From: Clostridiales bacterium
GTDB lineage: Bacteria > Bacillota > Clostridia > Christensenellales > Aristaeellaceae
Assembly: GCA_004554085.1 (NCBI GenBank)
Contig: SFNY01000018.1
Coordinates: forward strand, 24,720 to 88,719
Length of the DNA: 64,000 bases
Reading direction: 5' to 3'
Shown: positions 17,938 through 24,660 of the stretch, piece by piece
How the letters are laid out: each line of letters begins with the position of its first letter
How positions within the stretch are numbered: the stretch's first letter is position 1
The notes under the pieces: generated by a model
The model's input: only the letters and a program-made list of their open reading frames with translations
Told to the model about the DNA's origin: nothing
Databases searched by the model: none
Position numbers and translations under genes: made by a program

Positions 17938-18499
17938 ATGGCGCGCAAAAAGAGCGGCGGCTTCGGCAAGGTTCTGGAATTTATCGGCCTTGTCGACGAC
18001 GAAGAACCGCGCGAGACTTACGATGACGAATACGAATCCGGCAACTATGGACGGCCGCAGGCCTACGCGCCCCAGCGCACGCAGCGCGCGCAGGAGCAGC
18101 CCCGGCAGGAAGTGTCCCGGCGCTATTCCTCGTCCTATGAGCCCACGCGCACGCCGCGCATGAACCGCAGCGCGTCCTCCACATCCAGCCGCTTCGATTC
18201 CCGGAGCAGCCAGAGCTCCACCCAGCGCCGCAGCACGAGCAGCAGCGCATCTCGCTACGATTACTCGCCCCGTCCCGCCTCCCGCTTCGACGACGCCTCC
18301 CAGGGCTTTACTGACGAGGCGCCCCAGACCCAGCCGCGCAACAGCCGCACCAGCGGCGCATCCCGCCAGAAGACGGTGATGTTCGCGCTGCACAATCTGG
18401 AGGACTGCTGCGACGTGATCGACAACCTCATCATGAACAACACCGTGGTGCTGACCATGGACAACCTCGACGACCGCGGCCGCATCCGAACCCATCTGA
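17938..18499 (+). pseudogene. sepF: SepF cell-division protein, core domain truncated by internal deletion
   Basis: The N-terminus (MARKKSGGFGKVLEFIGLVDD, membrane-binding helix), the Ser/Arg/Gln-rich linker and the first half of the SepF core ('KTVMFALHNLEDCCDVIDNL', then NNTVVLTMDNLDD) are clear. The second half of the core, which forms the dimer and FtsZ-binding surface, is absent: after LDDR the frame runs on without homology. A stop in the neighbouring frame at 18497-18499 could be the original end. In the original frame there is no stop until 19557, so the frame runs across yggT and joins ylmH in phase. AGGGGGT precedes the start. Either a real loss-of-function or fusion event, or an assembly deletion of a length not divisible by three. 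Confidence 0.75.
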
Positions 18500-18514
18500 A
18501 GGGAGGCTTTTCAC

Positions 18515-18805
18515 ATGCTGACGCTGTACCGGGTCTTTCAGGCCGGCTCCTACTTCCTGCACATCGTGGACACCGCGATCCTGGTCTACGTGGTGCTGTC
18601 CTGGTTCCGCCCGAGCTTCCGCTTCTTCTACTGGCTCTCCAACTTCGTCGCGCCCTTCATCCGGCCCTTTCGCCGCCTGAGCGAGTGGATCATGGTTCGC
18701 ACCCGCATCCCGCTGGACTTCTCCTGCTGGTTTGCGGTCATCGGATTACAGATCATCAACTGGGTCTGGTGGCGGCTGTACTACCTGCTGCGCCTGATCA
18801 CATGA
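18515..18805 (+). CDS. yggT: YggT family membrane protein
   Basis: A 96-residue protein with two hydrophobic segments, of the YggT/YlmG family found next to sepF and ylmH throughout Firmicutes; linked to division or osmotic tolerance but with no defined biochemical role. AAGGGAGG lies 6 bases before the ATG, so translation initiates normally despite the damage in sepF just upstream. Its stop codon overlaps the start codon of ylmH (ATGA). Confidence 0.9.
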   Translation: MLTLYRVFQAGSYFLHIVDTAILVYVVLSWFRPSFRFFYWLSNFVAPFIRPFRRLSEWIMVRTRIPLDFSCWFAVIGLQIINWVWWRLYYLLRLIT

Positions 18806-19557
18806 GCGCATCGCAGGAGCTGGAGATCAAGCGTCTGCGGGAGCTGGCGCTGCGGGCCTGCTATGCGGGCGAGGTTGCCTGTACCCGCTTTCTGGAGCCG
18901 CCGATGGAGCGCGAGGCGCTGTCTGCGGCCAATGCCGCAGGGGTGCGCGCCTGCTTCTGGGGCGGACACCCCGACGCGGAGCGCCGCATCGCCGCCTTCT
19001 ATTCGGACGAAATGCCCACCGGAGCGGACTTCCCCATCGCCTGCCTGGAGCTGAGATGGAATCCCAAGTACGCAAGCCCGGGACATCGCGACCTGCTGGG
19101 CGCGGTGATGGGCCTGGGCCTTGCGCGCGATTCCACCGGAGACATCGCCCCTGGCGTGGAGGATGGCCGCGCCTACCTGTTCGTCCACCGGGATGTGGCG
19201 GACTACATCCGCGCGAATCTGGAATCCGCCGGGCGCGCCGCGCTGAAGGTGGAACACATGGACACGCCGCCTGCACTGCGGGAGCCGGAGGGCACGCAGC
19301 TGCGCGCCACCGTGTCCAGCGAACGCCTGGACGCCGTGGTGGCTGCGGGGCTGAAGCTGTCCCGGGGCGAGGCCCAGCGGCTGATCGAATCCGGGCTCGT
19401 CAAGCGCAACCATGCGCCGGAGCTGCGCGGGGATGTGCATCTGGAGGAGGGCGACCTGCTCTCCATTCGCGGCTACGGCCGCATGAAGATCCTCGAATTT
19501 GAGGGACGCACGCGCAAGGGTCGCCTGGCGGTGCGCATCTTCAGATATACCGCCTGA
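18802..19557 (+). CDS. ylmH: YlmH family S4-domain RNA-binding protein
   Basis: A 251-residue protein: an N-terminal YlmH domain (~1-165) and a C-terminal S4 RNA-binding domain ('SSERLDAVVAAGLKLSRGEA', then ESGLVKRNH...GDLLSIRGYGRMKI). In Bacillus YlmH has been linked to rescue of stalled ribosomes and it maps with the division genes. The ATG at 18802 overlaps the yggT stop, indicating translational coupling. The frame is the same as that of the disrupted sepF, so a long sepF-ylmH read-through frame exists. Confidence 0.9.
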   Translation: MSASQELEIKRLRELALRACYAGEVACTRFLEPPMEREALSAANAAGVRACFWGGHPDAERRIAAFYSDEMPTGADFPIACLELRWNPKYASPGHRDLLGAVMGLGLARDSTGDIAPGVEDGRAYLFVHRDVADYIRANLESAGRAALKVEHMDTPPALREPEGTQLRATVSSERLDAVVAAGLKLSRGEAQRLIESGLVKRNHAPELRGDVHLEEGDLLSIRGYGRMKILEFEGRTRKGRLAVRIFRYTA

Positions 19558-19630
19558 GCGGCTGCCAAACGGAGCGGGCCGCTCGATCTTCCATGGAAAC
19601 CATCAACTTCAATGAAAAGGAGAATGCGCT

Positions 19631-20182
19631 ATGGCAATCAGTGTGAAGGATATTCAGGAGAAGGAGTTTTCCACGCAGGCAGCGGACGGCTACAACGTGG
19701 AGCAGGTGGACGATTTCCTCGACGAGCTGGCGGAGCAGCTGGGCTCCATGGTTCGTGAGCGCCTGGCGCTGACCAACCAGATCAAGCAGCTGGAGAGCGA
19801 GCTTGCCGCCGCAAAGGCGGAGAAGGCCGCCATGGAGAAGAAGCTGCCGGACTACAACGAGAACGGCTACTTCCGCAACCTGGAGAGCGCCATGCGCGAA
19901 TCCCTGATCGGCGCGCAGCGCATCGCGGACGAGACCATCACCGAAGCCAAGAAGAAGGCCCAGCAGACCGTGGCGGATGCGACCGCCAAGGCCGAGAAGA
20001 CCATCGCCGACGCGACGGAGCAGGCTGAAGCCGCCACCGCCCGCGCCGAGAAGGCCGTGAGCGAGCTGAAGGCTGAGGAAGAGCGCCTGCACGCCGTTGT
20101 GGACGCCTATCGCAACAACTTCCAGAAGCTGCTGGACGAGCAGTTGGAGGCGCTGACCGCCAGCGAGGCGCTTCTGAAGTAA
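19631..20182 (+). CDS. divIVA: DivIVA family polar/septal scaffold protein
   Basis: A 183-residue protein. The conserved N-terminal membrane-binding segment ('DIQEKEFSTQAADGYNVEQV', then DDFLDEL) is followed by coiled-coil regions rich in Ala, Lys and Glu (~45-175). DivIVA senses negative membrane curvature and recruits division and wall-synthesis proteins. The start at 19631 follows AAAAGGAG. Last gene of the division block; the terminator 20207-20232 follows. Confidence 0.93.
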   Translation: MAISVKDIQEKEFSTQAADGYNVEQVDDFLDELAEQLGSMVRERLALTNQIKQLESELAAAKAEKAAMEKKLPDYNENGYFRNLESAMRESLIGAQRIADETITEAKKKAQQTVADATAKAEKTIADATEQAEAATARAEKAVSELKAEEERLHAVVDAYRNNFQKLLDEQLEALTASEALLK

Positions 20183-20206
20183 GGCTTCTGACTGCGCATC
20201 AGAAAC

Positions 20207-20232
20207 GGAGGGGCTGATTGCCCCTCCCTTTT
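20207..20232 (+). terminator. Terminator after divIVA
   Basis: GGAGGGGC / GCCCCTCC, 8-bp stem with a 5-base loop, followed by CTTTT. Confidence 0.8.
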
Positions 20233-20281
20233 CGCATATTTTCCTCCGCAGAGGGCCAAAATCCTCGCGGAGGTGTTCACC

Positions 20282-20554
20282 ATGAAGGCGCACGACAGCG
20301 CACTGATCGAAAAGCTGATCGCCACACTGGAGCGCATGAACCTGGACGCTTACATCGAGCACGTGACCAACCGCCGCAGGATGATCTGGATGAACCTGTT
20401 CTACGGCATGCTGCGGGGCGTTGGCTTTTCCTTCGGCTTTACGGTGCTGGGCGCGGCGCTGATCGTGCTGCTGCGGCATCTGATTACCGAAAACATTCCG
20501 CTCATCGGCGGATTCATCGCGGAGGTCATTCATGCAATTGAGGAGAGGATGTAG
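20282..20554 (+). CDS. DUF5665-like small membrane protein
   Basis: A 90-residue protein with an N-terminal helical region (LIATLERMNLDAYIEHV), a basic NRRRMIW motif and one or two transmembrane helices. The pattern resembles DUF5665 proteins of Clostridia; function unknown. The ATG at 20282 is chosen over an in-frame GTG at 20273 because GGAGG (20269-20273) overlaps that GTG and sits 8 bases from the ATG. Its 3' end overlaps lspA by 23 bases, so the two are translated from one mRNA. Confidence 0.75.
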   Translation: MKAHDSALIEKLIATLERMNLDAYIEHVTNRRRMIWMNLFYGMLRGVGFSFGFTVLGAALIVLLRHLITENIPLIGGFIAEVIHAIEERM

Positions 20555-21002
20555 GCTGTGGTGGGTGGCCCTGCCGGCCATCGCCATTGACCGCATCTGC
20601 AAGGTCGCCATCACCCGCACCATGGTTCCCGGCGAGGTTCAAAGCGTGCTGCCCGGCGTGCTGAGCTGGGCCTACACCCGCAACCGGGGCGTGGCCTTCG
20701 GCCTGCTGTCCGGCGCGGCGATGCTGCCGCTGCTGACCCTGGCGCTCATCGTGGCCCTGCTGGTGTGGATGCTGCGCTACCCGGAGGCGGGAAGCATGCT
20801 GCGCACCGGGCTGTGGCTGATCGTGGGCGGGGGCCTGGGCAACCTGTACGACCGGCTGGCCTACGGCTGCGTGGTCGACTTCATCCGCTTGGACTTCGTC
20901 AACTTCGCCATCTTCAACCCGGCGGACGTGTTCGTCTGCGCGGGGGCCGTGCTGGTGGCGGTCGCGGTGCTCACGGAGGATCGGAGGAAAGCCCATGGCT
21001 GA
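20532..21002 (+). CDS. lspA: Lipoprotein signal peptidase (signal peptidase II)
   Basis: A 156-residue, four-helix membrane aspartyl protease that removes signal peptides from diacylglyceryl-prolipoproteins made by Lgt. The two catalytic aspartates are in place: Asp116 (NLYDRLAYGCVVDFI) and Asp132 (FNPADV). The start overlaps the DUF5665-like gene and the end overlaps rluD by 8 bases. Confidence 0.92.
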   Translation: MQLRRGCRLWWVALPAIAIDRICKVAITRTMVPGEVQSVLPGVLSWAYTRNRGVAFGLLSGAAMLPLLTLALIVALLVWMLRYPEAGSMLRTGLWLIVGGGLGNLYDRLAYGCVVDFIRLDFVNFAIFNPADVFVCAGAVLVAVAVLTEDRRKAHG

Positions 21003-21918
21003 AAAGCAGATCTTCACCCAAATCATTTCAGACGCGCAGGCTGGCGAGCGCCTGGACGTGCTGACGGCGGCGCTGGCGGACGTCACCCGCTCCCGTGCGG
21101 GCGCGCTGATCCGCGACGGCCTGGTGCAGCTGGGCGGCGTGCCCCAGACCAAGGCGGGTTTCAAGCCCCGCTGCGGCGACGAGCTGCGCGTGGAGCTGCC
21201 CGAGGCCGCGCCCGCGCGCGTGGAGGCCCAGGACATCCCGCTGGAGATCCTCTACCAGGATGCGGATCTGGCGGTGGTGTACAAGCCCTCCGGCATGGTG
21301 GTGCACCCGGCGGCGGGCAATCCCGACGGCACGATGGTCAACGCGCTGCTTCAGCACCTCGACCAGCTCTCCGGCATCGGCGGGGAGATCCGCCCGGGCA
21401 TCGTGCACCGCATCGACAAGGACACCTCCGGCCTGCTGCTGGTGGCGAAGAACGACTTCAGCCACGCCTCGCTCTCGGAGCAGATCAAGGCCCACAGCGT
21501 GCAACGCGCCTACATGGCCATCGTGCAGGGCGGCATGCGCGCGGATTGTGGCACCGTGGAGGGGCCCATCGGCCGCCACCCCAGCGACCGTAAAAAGATG
21601 GCCATCGTGCCCGGCGGACGGGACGCGGTGACCCACTGGCGGGTACTGGAGCCCTTGAAGGGCGCGACGCTGCTGGAGTGCAGGCTCACCACCGGGCGCA
21701 CCCACCAGATTCGCGTACATATGGCCTCCATCGGCCACCCACTGCTGGGCGATCCGCTCTACGGGCCGAAGAAGATGCCCTACCCCGTGCAGGGCGGACA
21801 GCTGCTGCACGCCTTCCGCATCGGCTTTGTGCATCCCCGCACGGGCGAGGAGATGCTGTTCGAGGCCCCGCCGGAGGCGCGCTTTCTGGATTGGCAGCGG
21901 CGGCTGCGGCTGATCTGA
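20995..21918 (+). CDS. rluD: RluA/RluD family 23S rRNA pseudouridine synthase
   Basis: A 307-residue enzyme: N-terminal S4 RNA-binding domain (~10-75) and the RluA catalytic domain with 'HRIDKDTSGLLLVAKN' (catalytic Asp141) and GRTHQIRVH. It converts uridines of large-subunit rRNA into pseudouridine; the RluD assignment is by neighbourhood with lspA, as in many Firmicutes (Bacillus YlyB). GGAGGAAA precedes the ATG, which lies inside the end of lspA. Confidence 0.9.
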   Translation: MAEKQIFTQIISDAQAGERLDVLTAALADVTRSRAGALIRDGLVQLGGVPQTKAGFKPRCGDELRVELPEAAPARVEAQDIPLEILYQDADLAVVYKPSGMVVHPAAGNPDGTMVNALLQHLDQLSGIGGEIRPGIVHRIDKDTSGLLLVAKNDFSHASLSEQIKAHSVQRAYMAIVQGGMRADCGTVEGPIGRHPSDRKKMAIVPGGRDAVTHWRVLEPLKGATLLECRLTTGRTHQIRVHMASIGHPLLGDPLYGPKKMPYPVQGGQLLHAFRIGFVHPRTGEEMLFEAPPEARFLDWQRRLRLI

Positions 21919-21952
21919 AATACAGCATTCATACGAATTCTGCGGCGCGGGA

Positions 21953-21981
21953 TTGACCCCGCGCCCACATTCTGCTACAAT
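21953..21981 (+). promoter_or_regulatory. Sigma-A promoter of the second L,D-transpeptidase gene
   Basis: TTGACC, 17-base spacer, TACAAT, 30 bases before the start codon. Confidence 0.85.
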
Positions 21982-22011
21982 AGACGGGCAAATGCAGTCC
22001 GGAGGGATATT

Positions 22012-23133
22012 ATGGGATACAAGAGAGCGCTGGCCATCGCGCTTATGCTGGCCATGCTGCTGAGCGCTGCGGCACATGCGGAATCGAATTACTACATCGA
22101 CGTGGACATCGCCAACCAGATCGTCACCGCCTACGGCTACGGCGGCGGGCGAACCCAGGACAACATCGCCCGGCAGATGATCTGCTCCACCGGCTACGGC
22201 ACGCTCACGCCCACCGGCACCTACTTCATGCCCGAAAAGAAGTACGAATCCGAGCGCGAGGAGTGGTACTGGTTCGGCGAGTACGAGATCTACGCCAAGT
22301 ACGCCAGCCGCATCGTCAACGGCATCCTGTTCCACTCGGTGCTCTACCCCAACACCCACACCCACGCCACCCGGGCGTCCGTGAACGCGCTGGGCTTCAA
22401 GGCCTCCCACGGCTGCGTGCGCCTGCGGGACGAGGACGCGAAGTGGATCGCGGAGAACTGCCCGCCCGGCACCTGCGTACACATCTTCGATGACGCTGCG
22501 GTGGACGAGGATCTGCGGCAGTTGCTGCTCAATTCCAGCTTCTCCGCCGACGAGCTGGACTACGCCGACTTCCTCAACGGCATGTGCACCCTGTCCAGGG
22601 GCAGCCGCTTCTCCAGCGTGAAGGAGCTTCAGCAGGCGCTGATCGACTCCGGCTACCTCGACGACAAAGCCGACGGCATCTTCGGCTCCCGCACCGAGGC
22701 TGCAGTGATGGTCTGGCAGGCGGACAAGGGCCTGGAACAGACCGGCGTGGTGACCCCGGAGCAGCTGGAAAAGATTCTATCGGAGCCTGCAAGGCCTGCG
22801 GCAAGCCCGACGGTCACGACTGAGCCCTCCGCAACGGCCGAACCCAGCGCGACTCCGACTGCCGAACCCATCGCAACCCCCTCCCTGACCCCGATTCCCA
22901 CGCCCTCGCCCACGCCGGACATCTCGAAGATCCCGGGCACGGTGGCGCTGGTGCGGGTGGAGAGCAAGCTGAACCTGCGCGAACAGCCGAGCGTGAAGTC
23001 CCCGGTGCTGGCGGAGATCCCCGGCGGCGCTGCGGTGCAGGTGCTGCAAAGCGGCGCGGTGTGGTCAAAGATTGCCTACGAGGATCAGACCGGCTGGGTC
23101 GGCAGCAAATTCCTTGAAATTGTGCGAAACTGA
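22012..23133 (+). CDS. Secreted L,D-transpeptidase with PG-binding and SH3 domains
   Basis: A 373-residue protein with a signal peptide (cleavage near AHA-ES, residue ~24). Here the YkuD domain comes first (~28-165, catalytic Cys135 in SHGCVRL), then a PG_binding_1 repeat (~200-255), a Pro/Thr/Ser-rich linker and a C-terminal SH3 domain (~310-370). This is the reverse domain order of the enzyme at 5586-6926, although the YkuD regions share 'KYAxRIVxGILFHSVLY'-like blocks. Expected to form 3-3 peptidoglycan cross-links. It has its own promoter (21953-21981) and GGAGGGA before the ATG; the regulator gene follows 21 bases later. Confidence 0.92.
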   Translation: MGYKRALAIALMLAMLLSAAAHAESNYYIDVDIANQIVTAYGYGGGRTQDNIARQMICSTGYGTLTPTGTYFMPEKKYESEREEWYWFGEYEIYAKYASRIVNGILFHSVLYPNTHTHATRASVNALGFKASHGCVRLRDEDAKWIAENCPPGTCVHIFDDAAVDEDLRQLLLNSSFSADELDYADFLNGMCTLSRGSRFSSVKELQQALIDSGYLDDKADGIFGSRTEAAVMVWQADKGLEQTGVVTPEQLEKILSEPARPAASPTVTTEPSATAEPSATPTAEPIATPSLTPIPTPSPTPDISKIPGTVALVRVESKLNLREQPSVKSPVLAEIPGGAAVQVLQSGAVWSKIAYEDQTGWVGSKFLEIVRN

Positions 23134-23154
23134 CATTCGACGGAGGATAAGAGC

Positions 23155-23856
23155 ATGAGTCGTCTTGGAGACGCCATCCGCAAGGCGCGCCTGGCAAAGA
23201 AAATGACCGAAAAGCAGCTGGGCCGCAAGTGCGGCATGGCGGAAAATGTAATCAAGGACATCGAATCGGGCCGCAGGATCGTATCGGACGATCAGGCCCA
23301 GCGGATACTCAAGCTGCTGGGCGCGGAGAGCCCGGTGTCCACCGAGCTGGAGGTTGCCGCAGAGCCGGAGGTGCAGCTGCGCCCCCGCCCGAGGGCCTAC
23401 GTGATGCCCGCGCCGGATGTGGTGCCGGAGCAGCAGAAGGCCGTGGACGAGTCCACCGACGCCTGGCTGGACGCGCTGGGCGGCGTGGTGAAGCGCGTGC
23501 CGGTGATGGACCCCAAGGGTCTGGTGATCGACCACGTGCTCACGCCCATCATCGGCGGCAAAATCGAGGGCGGCGCGCCGGACAAGGTGCTCTACTACCG
23601 CGTGCCGGACGACAGCCTGCGGGGCTTCCGGGTGCACGCGGGCGATCTGCTGCTGACCGTGCCGGAGAGCCGCGCTCAGGACGGCGCGCTGATGCTGGTG
23701 GAGTACAAGGGGCAGCGCATGGTGCGCAAGCTGCTGAAGATGGACGGCATGCGCATCCAGATGCAGGCCTTCGACCGGGAGTTTGAGGCTGTGATCGCCC
23801 CCGCGCCGGAGGTGCGCGTGCTGGGCCGCTGCGTAAAGCTCCAGCGCACGCTGTAA
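23155..23856 (+). CDS. XRE-family HTH regulator with S24/LexA-like C-terminal domain
   Basis: A 233-residue protein. Residues ~4-58 are a helix-turn-helix of the Cro/CI type ('MTEKQLGRKCGMAENVIKDI'); after a Pro/Arg-rich linker, ~140-232 resemble the S24 peptidase fold (PDDSLRGFRVHAGDLLLTV, later GQRMVRKLL). The Ser of DDSL corresponds to the nucleophile of LexA/CI, but the conserved Lys position (usually VKR) reads VRK, so autocleavage is uncertain. GGAGGA precedes the ATG; the close spacing suggests cotranscription with the L,D-transpeptidase gene. Targets unknown. Confidence 0.75.
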   Translation: MSRLGDAIRKARLAKKMTEKQLGRKCGMAENVIKDIESGRRIVSDDQAQRILKLLGAESPVSTELEVAAEPEVQLRPRPRAYVMPAPDVVPEQQKAVDESTDAWLDALGGVVKRVPVMDPKGLVIDHVLTPIIGGKIEGGAPDKVLYYRVPDDSLRGFRVHAGDLLLTVPESRAQDGALMLVEYKGQRMVRKLLKMDGMRIQMQAFDREFEAVIAPAPEVRVLGRCVKLQRTL

Positions 23857-23880
23857 TTCATTTTTTTAGAAGAATCAGGG

Positions 23881-24042
23881 CACTGAGAAAGCCCGCAAGA
23901 CAAGGAAGCAAGGCTGCAAATAAGGGAGCTTACATAGACGTAAGTGACCGCCATTTGCAGTCGCAGCTGACGCAGTAAGCAAAAATACCAACCGCTTTTA
24001 TTCATTCGGTTGGTATTTTTGCGTTTGCAGGCTTTATCAGCG
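23881..24042. repeat. Intergenic element with inverted ends and nested hairpins
   Basis: The ends are imperfect 13-bp inverted repeats: CACTGAGAAAGCC (23881-23893) and GGCTTTATCAGCG (24030-24042), 11 of 13 complementary. Inside are nested arms CTGCAAAT ... ATTTGCAG with an inner CTTAC-6-GTAAG, and then the hairpin 23981-24020. It fills the gap between the convergent regulator genes. A third copy of the end motif (GGCTTTGTCAGCGGTC) occurs at 33682-33697, after the MATE gene. Confidence 0.5.
23981..24020. terminator. Bidirectional terminator between convergent regulators
   Basis: Perfect 14-bp inverted repeat AAAAATACCAACCG / CGGTTGGTATTTTT around a 12-base loop; the A/T ends give a T run in both directions. 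Confidence 0.85.
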
Positions 24043-24053
24043 TTCCGTCCGTC

Positions 24054-24491
24054 TTATTCCGCTGGTTCGTTGGACTTCGTGCCCAGTATGTAGTAGGTCT
24101 TGACGGCAGCCACGCCCTCCATGTTGGCGATGGCATGGTGCACCTGGCGGAATTCCTCGGTGGAAACCGCGTAGATGGACGCGAGGAAGTCCAGATCGCC
24201 CGTCAGAAGGTAGAAGGAAACCACGTGCGGATCGTTGGAGATGATGTTGGCCAGCTTGTCGATGTAGCGGGTGTGTTCAATCTTGATGCCGATCATCGCA
24301 GTGATGCCGCCCTCGATCTTGCTCTGATCCACGATGGCGGTGTACTGCAGAATGACCCCCTGGGTTTCCAACCGGCGAATGCGCTCCGTGACTGATGACA
24401 CGGCCAGGCCGACCTCCTTGGCAATTGCGGAAGCCGACACGCGGGCGTTTTTCTTGAGCATGGAGACGATCTTGAGATCCGTGCTGTCCAT
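24054..24491 (-). CDS. Lrp/AsnC family transcriptional regulator
   Basis: A 145-residue regulator: N-terminal winged HTH (DLKIVSMLKKNARVSASAIA, then a recognition helix in VSSVTERIRRLE) and a C-terminal RAM ligand-binding domain. The start at 24491 (MDSTDLK) is chosen because GGAGG lies 9 bases upstream; the other in-frame ATG overlaps that site. It is divergent from nothing but lies directly downstream of the pseudouridine fusion gene and has its own promoter. A palindromic sequence after the -10 box suggests autoregulation. Confidence 0.9.
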   Translation of the reverse strand: MDSTDLKIVSMLKKNARVSASAIAKEVGLAVSSVTERIRRLETQGVILQYTAIVDQSKIEGGITAMIGIKIEHTRYIDKLANIISNDPHVVSFYLLTGDLDFLASIYAVSTEEFRQVHHAIANMEGVAAVKTYYILGTKSNEPAE

Positions 24492-24513
24492 CAAATGCAT
24501 ACCTCCGTAGTAA

Positions 24514-24567
24514 GTATACCCCGTTGGATACCATTTCTATAATACACAGCCGGATGCATTTTGTCAA
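24514..24567 (-). promoter_or_regulatory. Sigma-A promoter and possible operator of the Lrp-type gene
   Basis: Minus strand: TTGACA (24567-24562), 17-base spacer, TATTAT (24544-24539). Downstream, GTATACCCCGTTGGATAC (24514-24531) is an imperfect inverted repeat placed where a repressor or autoregulator would block initiation. Confidence 0.75.
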
Positions 24568-24616
24568 CCAAGATTTTCAGAAAATCGAAAATCTTCCGTC
24601 ATTTTGCATCCGGCTG
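24547..24616 (-). terminator. Nested inverted repeat after the pseudouridine gene, overlapping the Lrp promoter
   Basis: Outer arms CAGCCGGATGCA (24547-24558) and its exact complement at 24605-24616; inner arms AAGATTTTC (24570-24578) and GAAAATCTT (24587-24595). The outer left arm lies in the spacer of the Lrp promoter. It may end transcription of the fusion gene while shaping access to that promoter. Confidence 0.5.
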
Positions 24617-24660
24617 CTCAAATCTTCCTACCTATATAGTAGGCTTCATGCTGCATTTTC

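Noticed and set aside
17938..19557. A deliberate SepF-YlmH fusion protein
   Set aside because: The middle third of the frame is out-of-frame yggT sequence and yggT keeps its own ribosome site and start, so a read-through frame caused by loss of the sepF stop is more likely than a selected fusion.
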